A stretch of 64,000 nucleotides of DNA from Clostridiales bacterium (lineage in GTDB: Bacteria; Bacillota; Clostridia; Lachnospirales; Lachnospiraceae): contig JAGZJZ010000005.1 of assembly GCA_018365455.1 (NCBI GenBank), positions 62,001 to 126,000 on the forward strand, written 5' to 3'. Positions within the stretch are counted from its first letter, which is position 1. Each line of letters opens with the position of its first letter. Positions 52,027-61,071 of this stretch are shown here, piece by piece. Made by a program: the position numbers and the translations under genes. Below the pieces are notes generated by a model. That model was not told where the DNA came from. It searched no databases and was given only the letters and a program-made list of their open reading frames with translations.

Positions 52027-53571
52027 ATGAAGAAAAAATGGATTGCAGCACTTCTTGCGGTATCGATGGCGGCGGGGATGCTTACAGGATGCGGTACGGG
52101 AGCAAAAGAAGAAAATCAGCAGGCGGCAGGAAAAGAAAGCGGTACCGGAGAAAATGCAGTAGAAAATACCGGAGAAAAGAAAAACGATGATGTGGTTACT
52201 TTGAAGGTAGCGGCTATGGCATTTAACGATCAGTCACTAGTGGAGGATGTAGAGCGGGCAGCGAATGAAATATTGAAAGATAAGGGGGTGGCTCTGGATA
52301 TTACGTTTATCAACATCGGTTCCTGGCAGCAGCAGACCAATTTGCTGATCACCGGAGGAAGCGATACGGTGGATATTCTGCCCTGGTATGGAACACCTCT
52401 GGCTACTTATGTAAATAACGGACAGGCGCTGGAGCTGGATGAACTGCTGGACCAATACGGGGAGGGGATCAAAAAGGAGATCCCGGAAGATATGCTGGAG
52501 CTTGGACGTGTGGATGAAAATATTTACGGCATATATACAGACAGAGAAGTGGCAAACAGCTATGGCATCTGGATGAGGAGAGATATTCTGGAGGAGACGG
52601 GAATTGATCCCGCCAGTATTAAAACGCTGGAAGACTGTACTGCTTTGTTCGCAAAGGTAAAAGAACTGCATCCGGATATGGAATGCTTAAGCGGAGGTCA
52701 GGCAGGAACGCTGCAGACGAATACCTGGGGATGGGATCAGATCAGTGATGCCAATAACCTGGGTGTTATGCTGGATAACGGACAGTCCGGAGAAATTGTT
52801 AACCTGTATGAATCCGATGAATATGAAGATTATGTGCGGCTTATGAGAAAGTGGTATGAAGCGGGATATATCTCTCCGGATGTACTGAGCAAGAGTGATG
52901 ATCCTTCCGTAATCATGAGAGCGGGCAAGCTGTTTTCCGCACTTTCTCATTTAAAACCACTGTTTGGAGAGCAGCAGGCGAGAATAACAGGCTGTGAAAT
53001 CGAAGTAATCGAGCTGCGTCCCGCTTCGCTGCAGACACAGACGGTTCAGGGTATGATGTGGGGAATATCCGCTTCCACCAAGCATCCGGAAGAAGCCATG
53101 ATTTTACTGAATGAAATGTACACCAATCCCCAGCTTGCCAACATACTCATCAATGGTATTGAAGGCAAAAGCTATACATACACAGATGATGGGAAGAAAA
53201 TGATTAACTTTCCGGAAGGTGTAGATGCATCCAATACGCCATATACGGCACAGTCCTGGATCTGGCCCAATGCTTTTGAAACACCGGTATGGGAGCCTTA
53301 TCCGGAAGATTACTGGAAACAGATTGAAGAATTTAATAAGACGGCGCTTCATTCAAAAGCATTGGGCTTTGTACCGGACACATCGGAAATTACCAATGAA
53401 ATTACAGCCTGCACCAATGTGGTGGCAAAATATAATCCCTCTTTAATGGCGGGGGCTGTGGATGTGGATGAAAGTCTGGCGCAATTCCGGGAAGAACTGA
53501 AAACAGCCGGGATAGACAAGATTATTGAAACGAAATCCAAACAATACGAAGAATGGAAAGCAAAGCAATAG
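52027..53571 (+). CDS. LplA-type substrate-binding lipoprotein
   Basis: About 514 aa large extracellular binding protein of family 1, LplA/YtcQ type. The signal MKKKWIAALLAVSMAAGMLTGCG has a good lipobox and AGGAGG precedes the ATG at 52027; upstream in-frame codons lack a signal peptide. The binding domain begins at about residue 55 (VVTLKVAAMAFNDQSLVEDV). Such large proteins normally serve oligosaccharides, so a nucleoside-type ligand would be new for the class. Confidence 0.92.
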   Translation: MKKKWIAALLAVSMAAGMLTGCGTGAKEENQQAAGKESGTGENAVENTGEKKNDDVVTLKVAAMAFNDQSLVEDVERAANEILKDKGVALDITFINIGSWQQQTNLLITGGSDTVDILPWYGTPLATYVNNGQALELDELLDQYGEGIKKEIPEDMLELGRVDENIYGIYTDREVANSYGIWMRRDILEETGIDPASIKTLEDCTALFAKVKELHPDMECLSGGQAGTLQTNTWGWDQISDANNLGVMLDNGQSGEIVNLYESDEYEDYVRLMRKWYEAGYISPDVLSKSDDPSVIMRAGKLFSALSHLKPLFGEQQARITGCEIEVIELRPASLQTQTVQGMMWGISASTKHPEEAMILLNEMYTNPQLANILINGIEGKSYTYTDDGKKMINFPEGVDASNTPYTAQSWIWPNAFETPVWEPYPEDYWKQIEEFNKTALHSKALGFVPDTSEITNEITACTNVVAKYNPSLMAGAVDVDESLAQFREELKTAGIDKIIETKSKQYEEWKAKQ

Positions 53572-53590
53572 AGGAAAGCGAGGAGGAGCC

Positions 53591-54544
53591 ATGGATAATA
53601 CCGCTGCTGGAAAGCAAAAGCCAAAAAAGAAAAAATTTACTGCACTCCTGAAGCGTTACTGGCCATTTTACCTGATGATGGCACCGGGTCTGATTTACCT
53701 GGTCATTAACAACTATCTCCCGATGCTGGGGCTTGTAGTTGCTTTTAAAAAGGTGGATTACCGTCTGGGAATCTTAAACAGCCCCTGGGTAGGTCTGGAT
53801 AATTTTGAATATCTGTTTAAAACATCCGATGCCTGGATTATTACCCGCAATACGATATGTTATAATTTTGTCTTTATTTTGCTGGGAACAGTGGTATCCA
53901 TAGCAGTGGCTGTCCTGTTAAATGAAATCAGGGGTGTTAAGAAGAAGAAAGCTTATCAGACGATGATCCTGATACCGTATCTGATTTCCACCGTTGTAAT
54001 CAGTTATCTGGTATATGCATTTCTCAGTGCGGAATCTGGATTTATCAATAACGGTATCCTGCAGAAATTGGGGATGGATCCTGTTGCCTGGTACAGCGAG
54101 AAAAAGTATTGGCCGTTTATACTGGTGATTGTGAATCTGTGGAAAGGCTTCGGATACAGCTGTATTATTTATTATGCAACGATTCTGGGGATCGACGGTT
54201 CTCTTTATGAGGCGGCAGTTATGGACGGTGCCAGCAGATGGCATCGGATAAAGGATATCGTGCTGCCGTCCTTAAAGGGCACTATCATTACGCTGACATT
54301 TATGAGCATAGGCAGAATTTTCTACTCTGATTTTGGACTGTTCTATCAGGTACCAATGAACAGCGGTCCGTTATTTGATGTGACGAATACCATCGATACT
54401 TATGTATACCGGGGGCTTTTACAGTTAAACGATGTGGGCAGGGCATCTGCAGCAGGTTTTTATCAGTCACTGGTAGGATTTGCAATTGTTCTTCTGGCAA
54501 ACTTCATCGTTCGAAAGGTGGAAAAAGAGAATGCACTGTTTTAA
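53591..54544 (+). CDS. LplB-type ABC permease
   Basis: About 317 aa permease with six membrane segments and a Lys-rich cytoplasmic N-terminus. The EAA loop reads SLYEAAVMDGASRWHRIKDIVLPSL. AGGAGGAG lies right before the ATG at 53591; the frame upstream overlaps the binding-protein gene and is not translated by preference. It pairs with the next permease; no ATPase is encoded nearby. Confidence 0.93.
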   Translation: MDNTAAGKQKPKKKKFTALLKRYWPFYLMMAPGLIYLVINNYLPMLGLVVAFKKVDYRLGILNSPWVGLDNFEYLFKTSDAWIITRNTICYNFVFILLGTVVSIAVAVLLNEIRGVKKKKAYQTMILIPYLISTVVISYLVYAFLSAESGFINNGILQKLGMDPVAWYSEKKYWPFILVIVNLWKGFGYSCIIYYATILGIDGSLYEAAVMDGASRWHRIKDIVLPSLKGTIITLTFMSIGRIFYSDFGLFYQVPMNSGPLFDVTNTIDTYVYRGLLQLNDVGRASAAGFYQSLVGFAIVLLANFIVRKVEKENALF

Positions 54545-54565
54545 CTTTGACAAAGGGAGATTACT

Positions 54566-55456
54566 ATGGTAGATAATAAAAAAAGTTTTCATATTACAAT
54601 AAATATAGTCATGATTCTGTTGTCGCTATGCTGTTTGCTGCCGTTTATCCTGCTGGTGGTTTCCTCCTTTACAGATGAAGCGGCGCTGATACGGGATGGG
54701 TATTCCTTCTTCCCGGGAGCGCTCAGCCTGGATGCATATCAGTACATTTTCTCAGGGTCAGCCAAGATCTTAAAGGGATATGGGGTTACGGTGTTTATTT
54801 CCATTGCCGGTACGGCGATTGGGATATTGATGACAATTCTCCTGGCTTATCCTCTTTCCAGAAAGGAACTGCCGGGAAGAAACTGGATTTCATTTTTTAT
54901 CTTTTTCACCATGCTGTTCAATGGCGGACTGGTGCCCTCATATATGATCTGGTCCAATACCTTCCATATAAGAGATACCATTTGGGCATTGCTGCTCCCT
55001 AATCTGCTGATGAACGCATTCAATATTATTATGATGAGAAATTATCTAAATGCAAATGTTCCCGATGAGATTATAGAGGCAGCGAAAATAGACGGAGCAA
55101 ATGAGTTCAGAATACTTTTTAAGGTAGTTTTCCCCATGTCGGTACCGATGGTGGCAACCCTTGGGCTGATGGTAGGGCTGGGATACTGGAATGACTGGCA
55201 GAACGGGTTGTATTACATTGCCAGCCGTACAGAGCTCTATTCCATTCAGAATATATTAAACCGTATGCTCCAGGATGCCCAGTTCCTGGCAAGCGGACAG
55301 GCAGGGGGAAATGTGGGCGAAATGGCAGCCAGTCTGCCAAGTGTGGGGATCAAGATGGCGATTGCAGTAGCTGGCATTCTTCCGGTAATGTTAATCTATC
55401 CCTTTGTGCAGCGGTATTTGGTAAAGGGAATTACCATTGGAGCCGTTAAGGGCTGA
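54566..55456 (+). CDS. LplC/YtcP-type ABC permease
   Basis: 296 aa permease with six membrane segments. EAA loop EIIEAAKIDGANEFRILFKVVFPMS, and the C-terminus YPFVQRYLVKGITIGAVKG is diagnostic for the LplC/YtcP branch. AAAGGGAG precedes the ATG. It ends the operon before a long-stem terminator. Confidence 0.93.
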   Translation: MVDNKKSFHITINIVMILLSLCCLLPFILLVVSSFTDEAALIRDGYSFFPGALSLDAYQYIFSGSAKILKGYGVTVFISIAGTAIGILMTILLAYPLSRKELPGRNWISFFIFFTMLFNGGLVPSYMIWSNTFHIRDTIWALLLPNLLMNAFNIIMMRNYLNANVPDEIIEAAKIDGANEFRILFKVVFPMSVPMVATLGLMVGLGYWNDWQNGLYYIASRTELYSIQNILNRMLQDAQFLASGQAGGNVGEMAASLPSVGIKMAIAVAGILPVMLIYPFVQRYLVKGITIGAVKG

Positions 55457-55703
55457 TCAGGGAAGAAATTCAGTTTGGAATGATAAGAAAAAGATAGCTG
55501 AAATGAAAGCAAATTTCTTTTTGAAAACAGTGGGTAAAATAGACTGTTAGAGGAAGAAAGCAGCGCTTCATTACAGCTATCTTTTTTGTTGTATCACTTA
55601 TAATTCTTAATAATCTGCCGGATTCAGAGCAGCGGAACCTGGGTGTTACTTTGTAATTCGGGTTAAAGGTAATTGTTACGAATAAAATGATCGTATAAAT
55701 AAT
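55457..55703 (+). terminator. Long-stem terminator in spacer
   Basis: AAAAAGATAGCTG (55488-55500) pairs with CAGCTATCTTTTT (55574-55586), followed by more T; the loop of 73 bases begins to pair again inside (AATGAA with TTCATT). The remaining spacer to 55703 shows nothing further. Confidence 0.75.
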
Positions 55704-55801
55704 AAATATTCATATAAAAACATTGAAATGAACTTAAAAATGTAGTAATATAAACATATCAATTGAAATGAACATAACAATAATGAATTATATGAATATT
55801 T
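55704..55801. promoter_or_regulatory. ulaG upstream region with operator half-sites
   Basis: AAATATTCATATAA (55704-55717) and TTATATGAATATTT (55788-55801) are perfect inverted copies 70 bases apart. Each carries one half (TTCATATAA or TTATATGAA) of the palindrome found in the DeoR gene promoter. Between them, TTGAAATGAAC occurs twice (55723 and 55763). A possible promoter is TTGAAA (55723-55728), 17 bases, TAATAT (55746-55751). Confidence 0.6.
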
Positions 55802-55817
55802 TAAGGAGGAACAGTAA

Positions 55818-56876
55818 ATGAGTAAAGTAGATGAGATCACGAGAGAAAATTGGATTTTAGGAGCATTTCCGGAATGGGGAACCTGGCTGAATGAAGAAAT
55901 TGATGCAGAGAAAGTGGAAAAAGGCACCGTAGCCATGTGGTGGCTTGGCTGTACCGGGATTTGGGTTAAGTCAGAGGGAAATGCAAATATTGCAATTGAT
56001 CTCTGGTTTGGAAACGGAAAAAGAACAAAGAAAAAACCATATATGGATGAATACCATCAAATGAGAAACATGACGGGCGGCAGGCTGATGCAGCCAAATC
56101 TAAGAGCAATGCCCATTGTCTATGATCCATTTGCAGTGACAGCCGTGGATGCAGTTTTATCAACACATTACCACAATGATCATATCGACCCGTTCTTTGC
56201 AGCAGCAGTTCTGAAAAACTGTGAAGATGACGTACCGTTTATCGGACCGTTGGAAAGTGTTAAAAAATGGCTCAGTTACGGTGTGCCGGAAGAACGCTGT
56301 AAAATTGTAAAACCCGGCGATGTGGTGAAAGTAAAAGATGTGGAAATAGTTGTCCTGGATTCTTTTGACAGAACCTGTATCGTTACGGCTGAAAAGCCCC
56401 TTGCAGGAATCTGCCCCACGGATATGGATGAAAAAGCAGTAAACTACCTGATCAAAACACCGGGTGGAAATATATACCACAGCGGAGATTCTCATTATTC
56501 TGTTTATTATGCGAAACATGGAAAAGATCATAAGATAGATGTTGCATTTGGTTCTTATGGAGAAAACCCGGCGGGAAATCAGGATAAGATGACCTCTGTG
56601 GACATTTTAAGAATGGCTGAAGCACTGCAGACGAAAGTGGTTATACCGTTTCATTATGATGTATGGACGAATTTTAAGGCAGACCCTGCAGAAATTATGA
56701 TGCTGTATAATTTCAAGAAACATGTGCTGGATTATCAGTTTAAGCCATTTATCTGGGATGTTGGCGGCAAATTCATTTACCCTAACGATAAAGATAAACT
56801 ACAGTATCATTACCGCAGAGGATTTGAAGACTGCTTTACGGATGAACCAAATGTGCCGTTTAGGAGCGTCCTGTAA
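55818..56876 (+). CDS. ulaG: L-ascorbate-6-phosphate lactonase family protein
   Basis: 352 aa metallo-beta-lactamase-fold lactonase, strongly similar over its length to UlaG, which opens L-ascorbate-6-phosphate to 3-keto-L-gulonate-6-phosphate in the cytoplasm. Family text such as [26 protein letters not shown] and [16 protein letters not shown] is present; the metal site is His117, His119, Asp121 and His122 in [16 protein letters not shown] precedes the ATG. It opens an ascorbate-type PTS locus, which supports the assignment. Confidence 0.95.
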   Translation: MSKVDEITRENWILGAFPEWGTWLNEEIDAEKVEKGTVAMWWLGCTGIWVKSEGNANIAIDLWFGNGKRTKKKPYMDEYHQMRNMTGGRLMQPNLRAMPIVYDPFAVTAVDAVLSTHYHNDHIDPFFAAAVLKNCEDDVPFIGPLESVKKWLSYGVPEERCKIVKPGDVVKVKDVEIVVLDSFDRTCIVTAEKPLAGICPTDMDEKAVNYLIKTPGGNIYHSGDSHYSVYYAKHGKDHKIDVAFGSYGENPAGNQDKMTSVDILRMAEALQTKVVIPFHYDVWTNFKADPAEIMMLYNFKKHVLDYQFKPFIWDVGGKFIYPNDKDKLQYHYRRGFEDCFTDEPNVPFRSVL

Positions 56877-56880
56877 AATA

Positions 56881-56910
56881 AGAGCGTGTTTTAATTGCAT
56901 TCTGACAGCT
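56881..56910. repeat. Arm of the dispersed palindromic repeat family
   Basis: AGAGCGTGTTTTAATTGCAT followed by TCTGACAGCT matches the inverse of the right arm at 17539-17572 closely. It sits 4 bases after the ulaG stop, in a spacer of 148 bases before the PTS IIA gene. Confidence 0.6.
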
Positions 56911-57024
56911 CCAACAGCCCGACGGCCGTTGCTTCGGTTTGCGAAAATGTATTTTATGAAATATTTTAATTCGGATTTTACGTATCAATGAGAATATTGC
57001 GGGAAAGAAGAGAGGTAAGTATTT

Positions 57025-57486
57025 ATGTTATTAAAAGAATTAGTAAATCAGAACAGAGTATGTTTTCATCAGAAATTTGATACCTGGGAAGAGGCAGTAG
57101 CGGCGTCCTGCCAGCCTTTGCTGTCAGATGGCTCTATCGAACAGGCATATGTGGATTCTGTTATCGGATGTGTGAAAAAATATGGTCCGTACATTGTTTT
57201 TGCTCCGAATATTGCAATGCCGCACTCCCAGGAAGGTGCGGTAGGCGTAAATGATACGGCGGTGTCCTTTATGAAAGTGGAAGAGCCGGTACATTTTGAA
57301 GAAGGAAATCCGGAAAAAGATGCCAGATTATTCTTTGTGCTGGCATCCAAGGATCACACCATGCATATGCAGAATATGGAGAAGCTTGCCAATATGCTTT
57401 TGACAGCAGATATCATGGATGCGCTTTTAGAAGTGAAGACTGTAGAAGATCTGCTGGCATTGGATGAAAAATACTCCTCTTTATAA
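57025..57486 (+). CDS. ulaC: PTS ascorbate-type EIIA component
   Basis: 153 aa PTS_EIIA type-2 domain (mannitol/fructose/ascorbate class). The phosphorylated residue is His67 in NIAMPHSQEG. It passes phosphate from HPr to the EIIB protein encoded further on. A start with a weak ribosome site (GAGAGG) is used at 57025. The creatininase-family gene follows directly, with ATG two bases after the stop. Confidence 0.9.
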   Translation: MLLKELVNQNRVCFHQKFDTWEEAVAASCQPLLSDGSIEQAYVDSVIGCVKKYGPYIVFAPNIAMPHSQEGAVGVNDTAVSFMKVEEPVHFEEGNPEKDARLFFVLASKDHTMHMQNMEKLANMLLTADIMDALLEVKTVEDLLALDEKYSSL

Positions 57487-57487
57487 T

Positions 57488-58225
57488 ATGATGGTGAGAA
57501 ATTTATTTTATACAAACTGGGAAGATGCAAAGAATAAAATAAAAAACAGTGAGGGTGTGATTCTGACCTTAGGCTCTGTGGAAGAACATGGATTTCACCT
57601 TCCAATGGGAACGGATACCATAATTGCAGAGGCGATGGCGGAAGAAGTCAGCCGGCGAGAGGATCTGTATTATTATCCCGGTGTCACCTTCGGGCAGGTT
57701 TGGTCCGCCAGGGACTATGAAGGAACTGTGTCCATTTCCCCGTCCTGTCTGGAGGAATATTGTGTACAGGCGGCAAAAAGCATACAAAGAGCCGGGGCGA
57801 AGCGATTATTTATATTTTCCTTTCATAACGGCAATCATAAAGTAATCACGGAAGTGCTGCGCGCATTAAAGGATGAGGACAGCCGGGCCCTGGTGTATCA
57901 TATATCCCTTGGCGGAATCGAAAAAAGGGTACAGGATATTCTAACGACACCCCTGTGGAATGGAAAAGTGTGGCATGCGGGGGAACTGGAGACTTCACTT
58001 ATGCTCTATTTAAGACCTGAGCTGGTTCAGATGGAGAAAGCAACCTGTGAATTTCCAGAGGTGCCAAAGGCGTATGCCACATCGGCAGTTCCATGGAAAA
58101 GTTTTTTGAAATCCGGAGCGTTTGGGGATGCAGCCAGTGCAAGTGCAGATAAAGGCATGCGCTTGTATGAACGGATGTGTGAAGAACTCTGCAGGCAGAT
58201 AGCAGAGATAAAGGAGGCGGATTAG
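57488..58225 (+). CDS. Creatininase family protein
   Basis: About 245 aa of the creatininase/creatinine amidohydrolase superfamily. Metal-ligand segments are present: GSVEEHGFHLPMGTDT near residue 30, FSFHNGNHK, and WHAGELETS near the middle. Relatives hydrolyse creatinine, formamides or lactams, or act in sugar-nucleotide-type ring reactions (e.g. MftE-type peptidase). It belongs to no known ascorbate pathway. It starts immediately after the EIIA gene without its own clear ribosome site, which points to coupled translation. Confidence 0.88.
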   Translation: MMVRNLFYTNWEDAKNKIKNSEGVILTLGSVEEHGFHLPMGTDTIIAEAMAEEVSRREDLYYYPGVTFGQVWSARDYEGTVSISPSCLEEYCVQAAKSIQRAGAKRLFIFSFHNGNHKVITEVLRALKDEDSRALVYHISLGGIEKRVQDILTTPLWNGKVWHAGELETSLMLYLRPELVQMEKATCEFPEVPKAYATSAVPWKSFLKSGAFGDAASASADKGMRLYERMCEELCRQIAEIKEAD

Positions 58226-59056
58226 GTGGATGATATAAAGTTAATTGTCTGCGATCTGGATGGAACGCTTTTAAACAGTAAGAAGAGAATAAGCAGCTAT
58301 ACCAGAGAGGTGCTGATGAAAACAAAGGAACTTGGAATTCATATTTGTTTTGCATCGGGCAGAGATGAGCAGATGATGGCGGTATACAGCAGATGCATCG
58401 GCGGATGCAGCTATATGCTGTCTAATAACGGGGCGCTGGTACGTGACAACAAAGGAAACATCCTATATGAAGCAGCACTGGAGAAGCCGGATATACAACA
58501 GATTCTGGCTTTTCTTACGCAGCAGCAGATGGTATTTATGATGTATACGGCTCAGAAAATGTATTTTTCAAATGACAGTGAGAAACTGAAAAAACGCATT
58601 ACCGGTTATGAGAAGCTTTCTGATGAATTGGGGTATCCGGTGAAACTGGCGGCAGAATCCATTTCAGCCAGTGACATATACCGGGATTTTGATGATGTGG
58701 CTAAGATTGTTGTCTATGAAGACAGTGAGATACGGATGAACGGCTTTCTGGATTTTGCCGGAAATCTAGCAAATGTTCATTGTGAGTCCACCGGTTATGG
58801 GCTTCAGGGAGCATTTCATAAATCTGTTTCTAAAAAAACCGCATTGCTTAAAATTATGGAGCAATTGGGGATTGTGGAAAACCAGGTATGCGTGTTTGGT
58901 GATTATGACAATGACCTCAGTATGTTTGAATGTGCGGGCCGCAGAATCGCTATGGGCAACAGTATTCAGTGTTTGAAAGACGCCGCCAGTGAAATTACTC
59001 TCAGTAATGACGAAGATGGAGTGGCTGTTTATCTGGAAAAAGAATTGGATTTATGA
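58226..59056 (+). CDS. Cof-type HAD phosphatase
   Basis: 276 aa HAD hydrolase of the Cof/YbjI group (subfamily IIB). Motif I is VCDLDGTLLNSKK with nucleophile Asp, motif II CFASGRDEQ, and motif IV FGDYDNDLSMFE. The start is GTG with GGAGG 8 bases before, and the gene follows the creatininase-family stop directly. It may dephosphorylate a sugar-phosphate intermediate of the locus. Confidence 0.92.
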   Translation: MDDIKLIVCDLDGTLLNSKKRISSYTREVLMKTKELGIHICFASGRDEQMMAVYSRCIGGCSYMLSNNGALVRDNKGNILYEAALEKPDIQQILAFLTQQQMVFMMYTAQKMYFSNDSEKLKKRITGYEKLSDELGYPVKLAAESISASDIYRDFDDVAKIVVYEDSEIRMNGFLDFAGNLANVHCESTGYGLQGAFHKSVSKKTALLKIMEQLGIVENQVCVFGDYDNDLSMFECAGRRIAMGNSIQCLKDAASEITLSNDEDGVAVYLEKELDL

Positions 59057-59167
59057 AAGCGACATTAGTAAATGAACAAGATAACAAAATATATGAATGT
59101 TTTAAGGGTAAAAATATCATTAAAGTATAAAATAATCATATAATAATGAAATAATCGTAAAAATCAA

Positions 59168-59196
59168 TTGACATATTTCATAAAAATAATTATAAT
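59168..59196 (+). promoter_or_regulatory. Consensus sigma-A promoter before the EIIC gene
   Basis: TTGACA (59168-59173), 17 bases, TATAAT (59191-59196). The spacer contains TTTCATAAA and the sequence before it ATCATATAA, both like the operator half-site TTCATATAA. A 14-bp palindrome ATGCCAGCTGGCAT follows at 59241-59254. Confidence 0.8.
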
Positions 59197-59303
59197 AAGC
59201 ATATAAGTGAAAGCATATTACACACGATGACATTTATCCAATGCCAGCTGGCATAAGGGTGGGGCGGATAAGCGGAATGTGGGAATACGAAAGGAGAGGG
59301 ATT

Positions 59304-60656
59304 ATGCTAAACTATATTTTGGATTTACTTTTGAAACAAATTTTTGGACAGCCATTCTTACTGATGGCAATCATTGTTTTCATTGGCTATGTTGCAATGA
59401 AGCAGAAGATTTCAAAGGCAATTACGGGGGCTGCGAAAGCTTCCATCGGCGTCATTGTAATGGGAATGGGTTCCGGCGCCCTGATTGCAAATTTTGGTAA
59501 GTTACTTACAGCATTACAGAATGCAACCGGAATTCAGGGTGCGGGCCTGAATACTTATCCTACCATGACAGCGGCTTACGAAAAAATGGACAAGATTTTG
59601 GGGGATGGAACAGGGGCTTCCTGGGGGATTTATACGTTACTGGTAGCGTTTATCCTGAACCTGGTATTGGTAGCACTTCGTAAATTTACGAAGATCCGTG
59701 CCGTTTATTTAACCGGTAATGCAATGATCGTACAGGCTGGTATCAGTACTTATATTGTCTGGAGATTCTTAGGACTTGGCATGATTCCCACCGTATTAAT
59801 AGCAGCAGCGGTGACAGCATTGTATTGGGGAATTTGTTCCACTTTATTAATTAAACCTACTCATGAGATAACAGGAGCGGATTTTACAATCGCACATCAG
59901 CAGATGGTTGTCAGCTATATCGCCTATAAAGTTGCTCCAAAACTGGGACATCCGGAAAAAGATGATATTGAGAAGAAGAAAATGCCGGAATCCCTGAATT
60001 TCTTACAGGATAATGTAATTGCAACGGCACTTGTAATGTTTATTTCAACAGCGATTATCTTCCTGGTTATCGGCGGAGAGCAGATCGACTGGCTTAGAAG
60101 TGCAGATGGACTGAATCAGGGCGGACTGAAGAACAATATTGTATTCCTGGTGTGGATTGGTATCACACTGACCGCAAATATCGTCGTTCTCTTATATGGT
60201 GTCCGGATGTTTGTAGGTGAATTAATGATTTCCTTTAAGGGGATTTCTGAAAAACTGCTTCCGGGTGCGGTTGCAGGTGTTGACTGTGCTGCGATGTTTG
60301 CATTTGCACCGAAATCCGTAGTACTTGGACTTCTCTTCGGAGCATTGGGACAGTTAATCGGACTTGGCGGATTATTAATTTTCAAATCCCCGATTTTCCT
60401 GGTTCCCGGATTTATACCGCTGTTTTTCGACAATGCAACGATTGCAATCTTTGCCAATAAGTTTGGCGGATGGAAAGCAGCAGGAATTATCTGTACGGTT
60501 AATGGTATTATCCAGATCTTAGGTTCTGCACTGGCTGTTCAGATGCTGCAGCTTACCTGGTGGCAGGGAAGTGCCGACTATGCAACACTTTGGGTAGCAA
60601 TTATTGCCATCTTCAAGGGTATCGGACAATTATTCGGAATACCGATTGCAGGTTAG
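59304..60656 (+). CDS. ulaA: PTS ascorbate-type EIIC permease
   Basis: About 450 aa EIIC of the SgaT/UlaA class with ten or more membrane segments. Family segments include GGLLIFKSPIFLVPGFIPLFFDNATI, HEITGADFTIAHQQM and PGAVAGVDCAAMFAFAPKSV. The ATG at 59304 has GGAGAGG upstream; the frame upstream covers a palindrome and is not supported. It transports and phosphorylates an ascorbate-like substrate together with the EIIB and EIIA proteins. Confidence 0.94.
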   Translation: MLNYILDLLLKQIFGQPFLLMAIIVFIGYVAMKQKISKAITGAAKASIGVIVMGMGSGALIANFGKLLTALQNATGIQGAGLNTYPTMTAAYEKMDKILGDGTGASWGIYTLLVAFILNLVLVALRKFTKIRAVYLTGNAMIVQAGISTYIVWRFLGLGMIPTVLIAAAVTALYWGICSTLLIKPTHEITGADFTIAHQQMVVSYIAYKVAPKLGHPEKDDIEKKKMPESLNFLQDNVIATALVMFISTAIIFLVIGGEQIDWLRSADGLNQGGLKNNIVFLVWIGITLTANIVVLLYGVRMFVGELMISFKGISEKLLPGAVAGVDCAAMFAFAPKSVVLGLLFGALGQLIGLGGLLIFKSPIFLVPGFIPLFFDNATIAIFANKFGGWKAAGIICTVNGIIQILGSALAVQMLQLTWWQGSADYATLWVAIIAIFKGIGQLFGIPIAG

Positions 60657-60722
60657 GAAAAACAGGGTTAAAATAAAAAGTGACAAATAAAAATAAGTAG
60701 ATTGCTGAAAGGAGCAAAAGAG

Positions 60723-61022
60723 ATGTTAAATATTTTATGTGTATGCGGAAACGGAATGGGAACAAGTACAATATTAAAGATCAGTGTCAAGAAAATCTGT
60801 GATCAGAACAATATTGATGCAACAGTTGAATCATGTTCATTCGGAGAGGCACTCTCTTATATTACAACTACGGATATTGTATTGACCAGCCCGGAATGGG
60901 CAGGTATGCTGCCTCCAAGTAATGCGGTAATTGCAGAAACCAAGAATTTGATTGATACAAAGGCAGTAACGGAAACCTTATTAAACGCTGTAAAAGAACA
61001 TTTTCCAAATGAAATAAAGTAA
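60723..61022 (+). CDS. ulaB: PTS ascorbate-type EIIB component
   Basis: About 99 aa PTS_IIB protein of the SgaB/UlaB class. The phosphorylated Cys is Cys8 in LCVCGNGMGTST. AAAGGAG is placed 8 bases before the ATG at 60723; a TTG seven codons earlier overlaps that site. It takes phosphate from EIIA and hands it to the sugar in EIIC. Confidence 0.94.
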   Translation: MLNILCVCGNGMGTSTILKISVKKICDQNNIDATVESCSFGEALSYITTTDIVLTSPEWAGMLPPSNAVIAETKNLIDTKAVTETLLNAVKEHFPNEIK

Positions 61023-61031
61023 GGAAGGTAA

Positions 61032-61059
61032 GAGCGTGTTTAAAATTTCAAACACGCTC
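61032..61059. repeat. Perfect hairpin of the GAGCGTGTTT family
   Basis: GAGCGTGTTT (61032-61041) and AAACACGCTC (61050-61059) form a 10-bp stem with an 8-base loop, 10 bases after the EIIB stop and 12 bases before the next start. It lacks a following T-run, so it may be a processing or partial-termination hairpin inside the operon. Confidence 0.75.
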
Positions 61060-61071
61060 CTGGAGACATAT

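Noticed and set aside
59241..59303. Longer N-terminus for the EIIC permease
   Set aside because: The in-frame upstream stretch starts in a 14-bp palindrome and has no ribosome site, whereas the ATG at 59304 has GGAGAGG.
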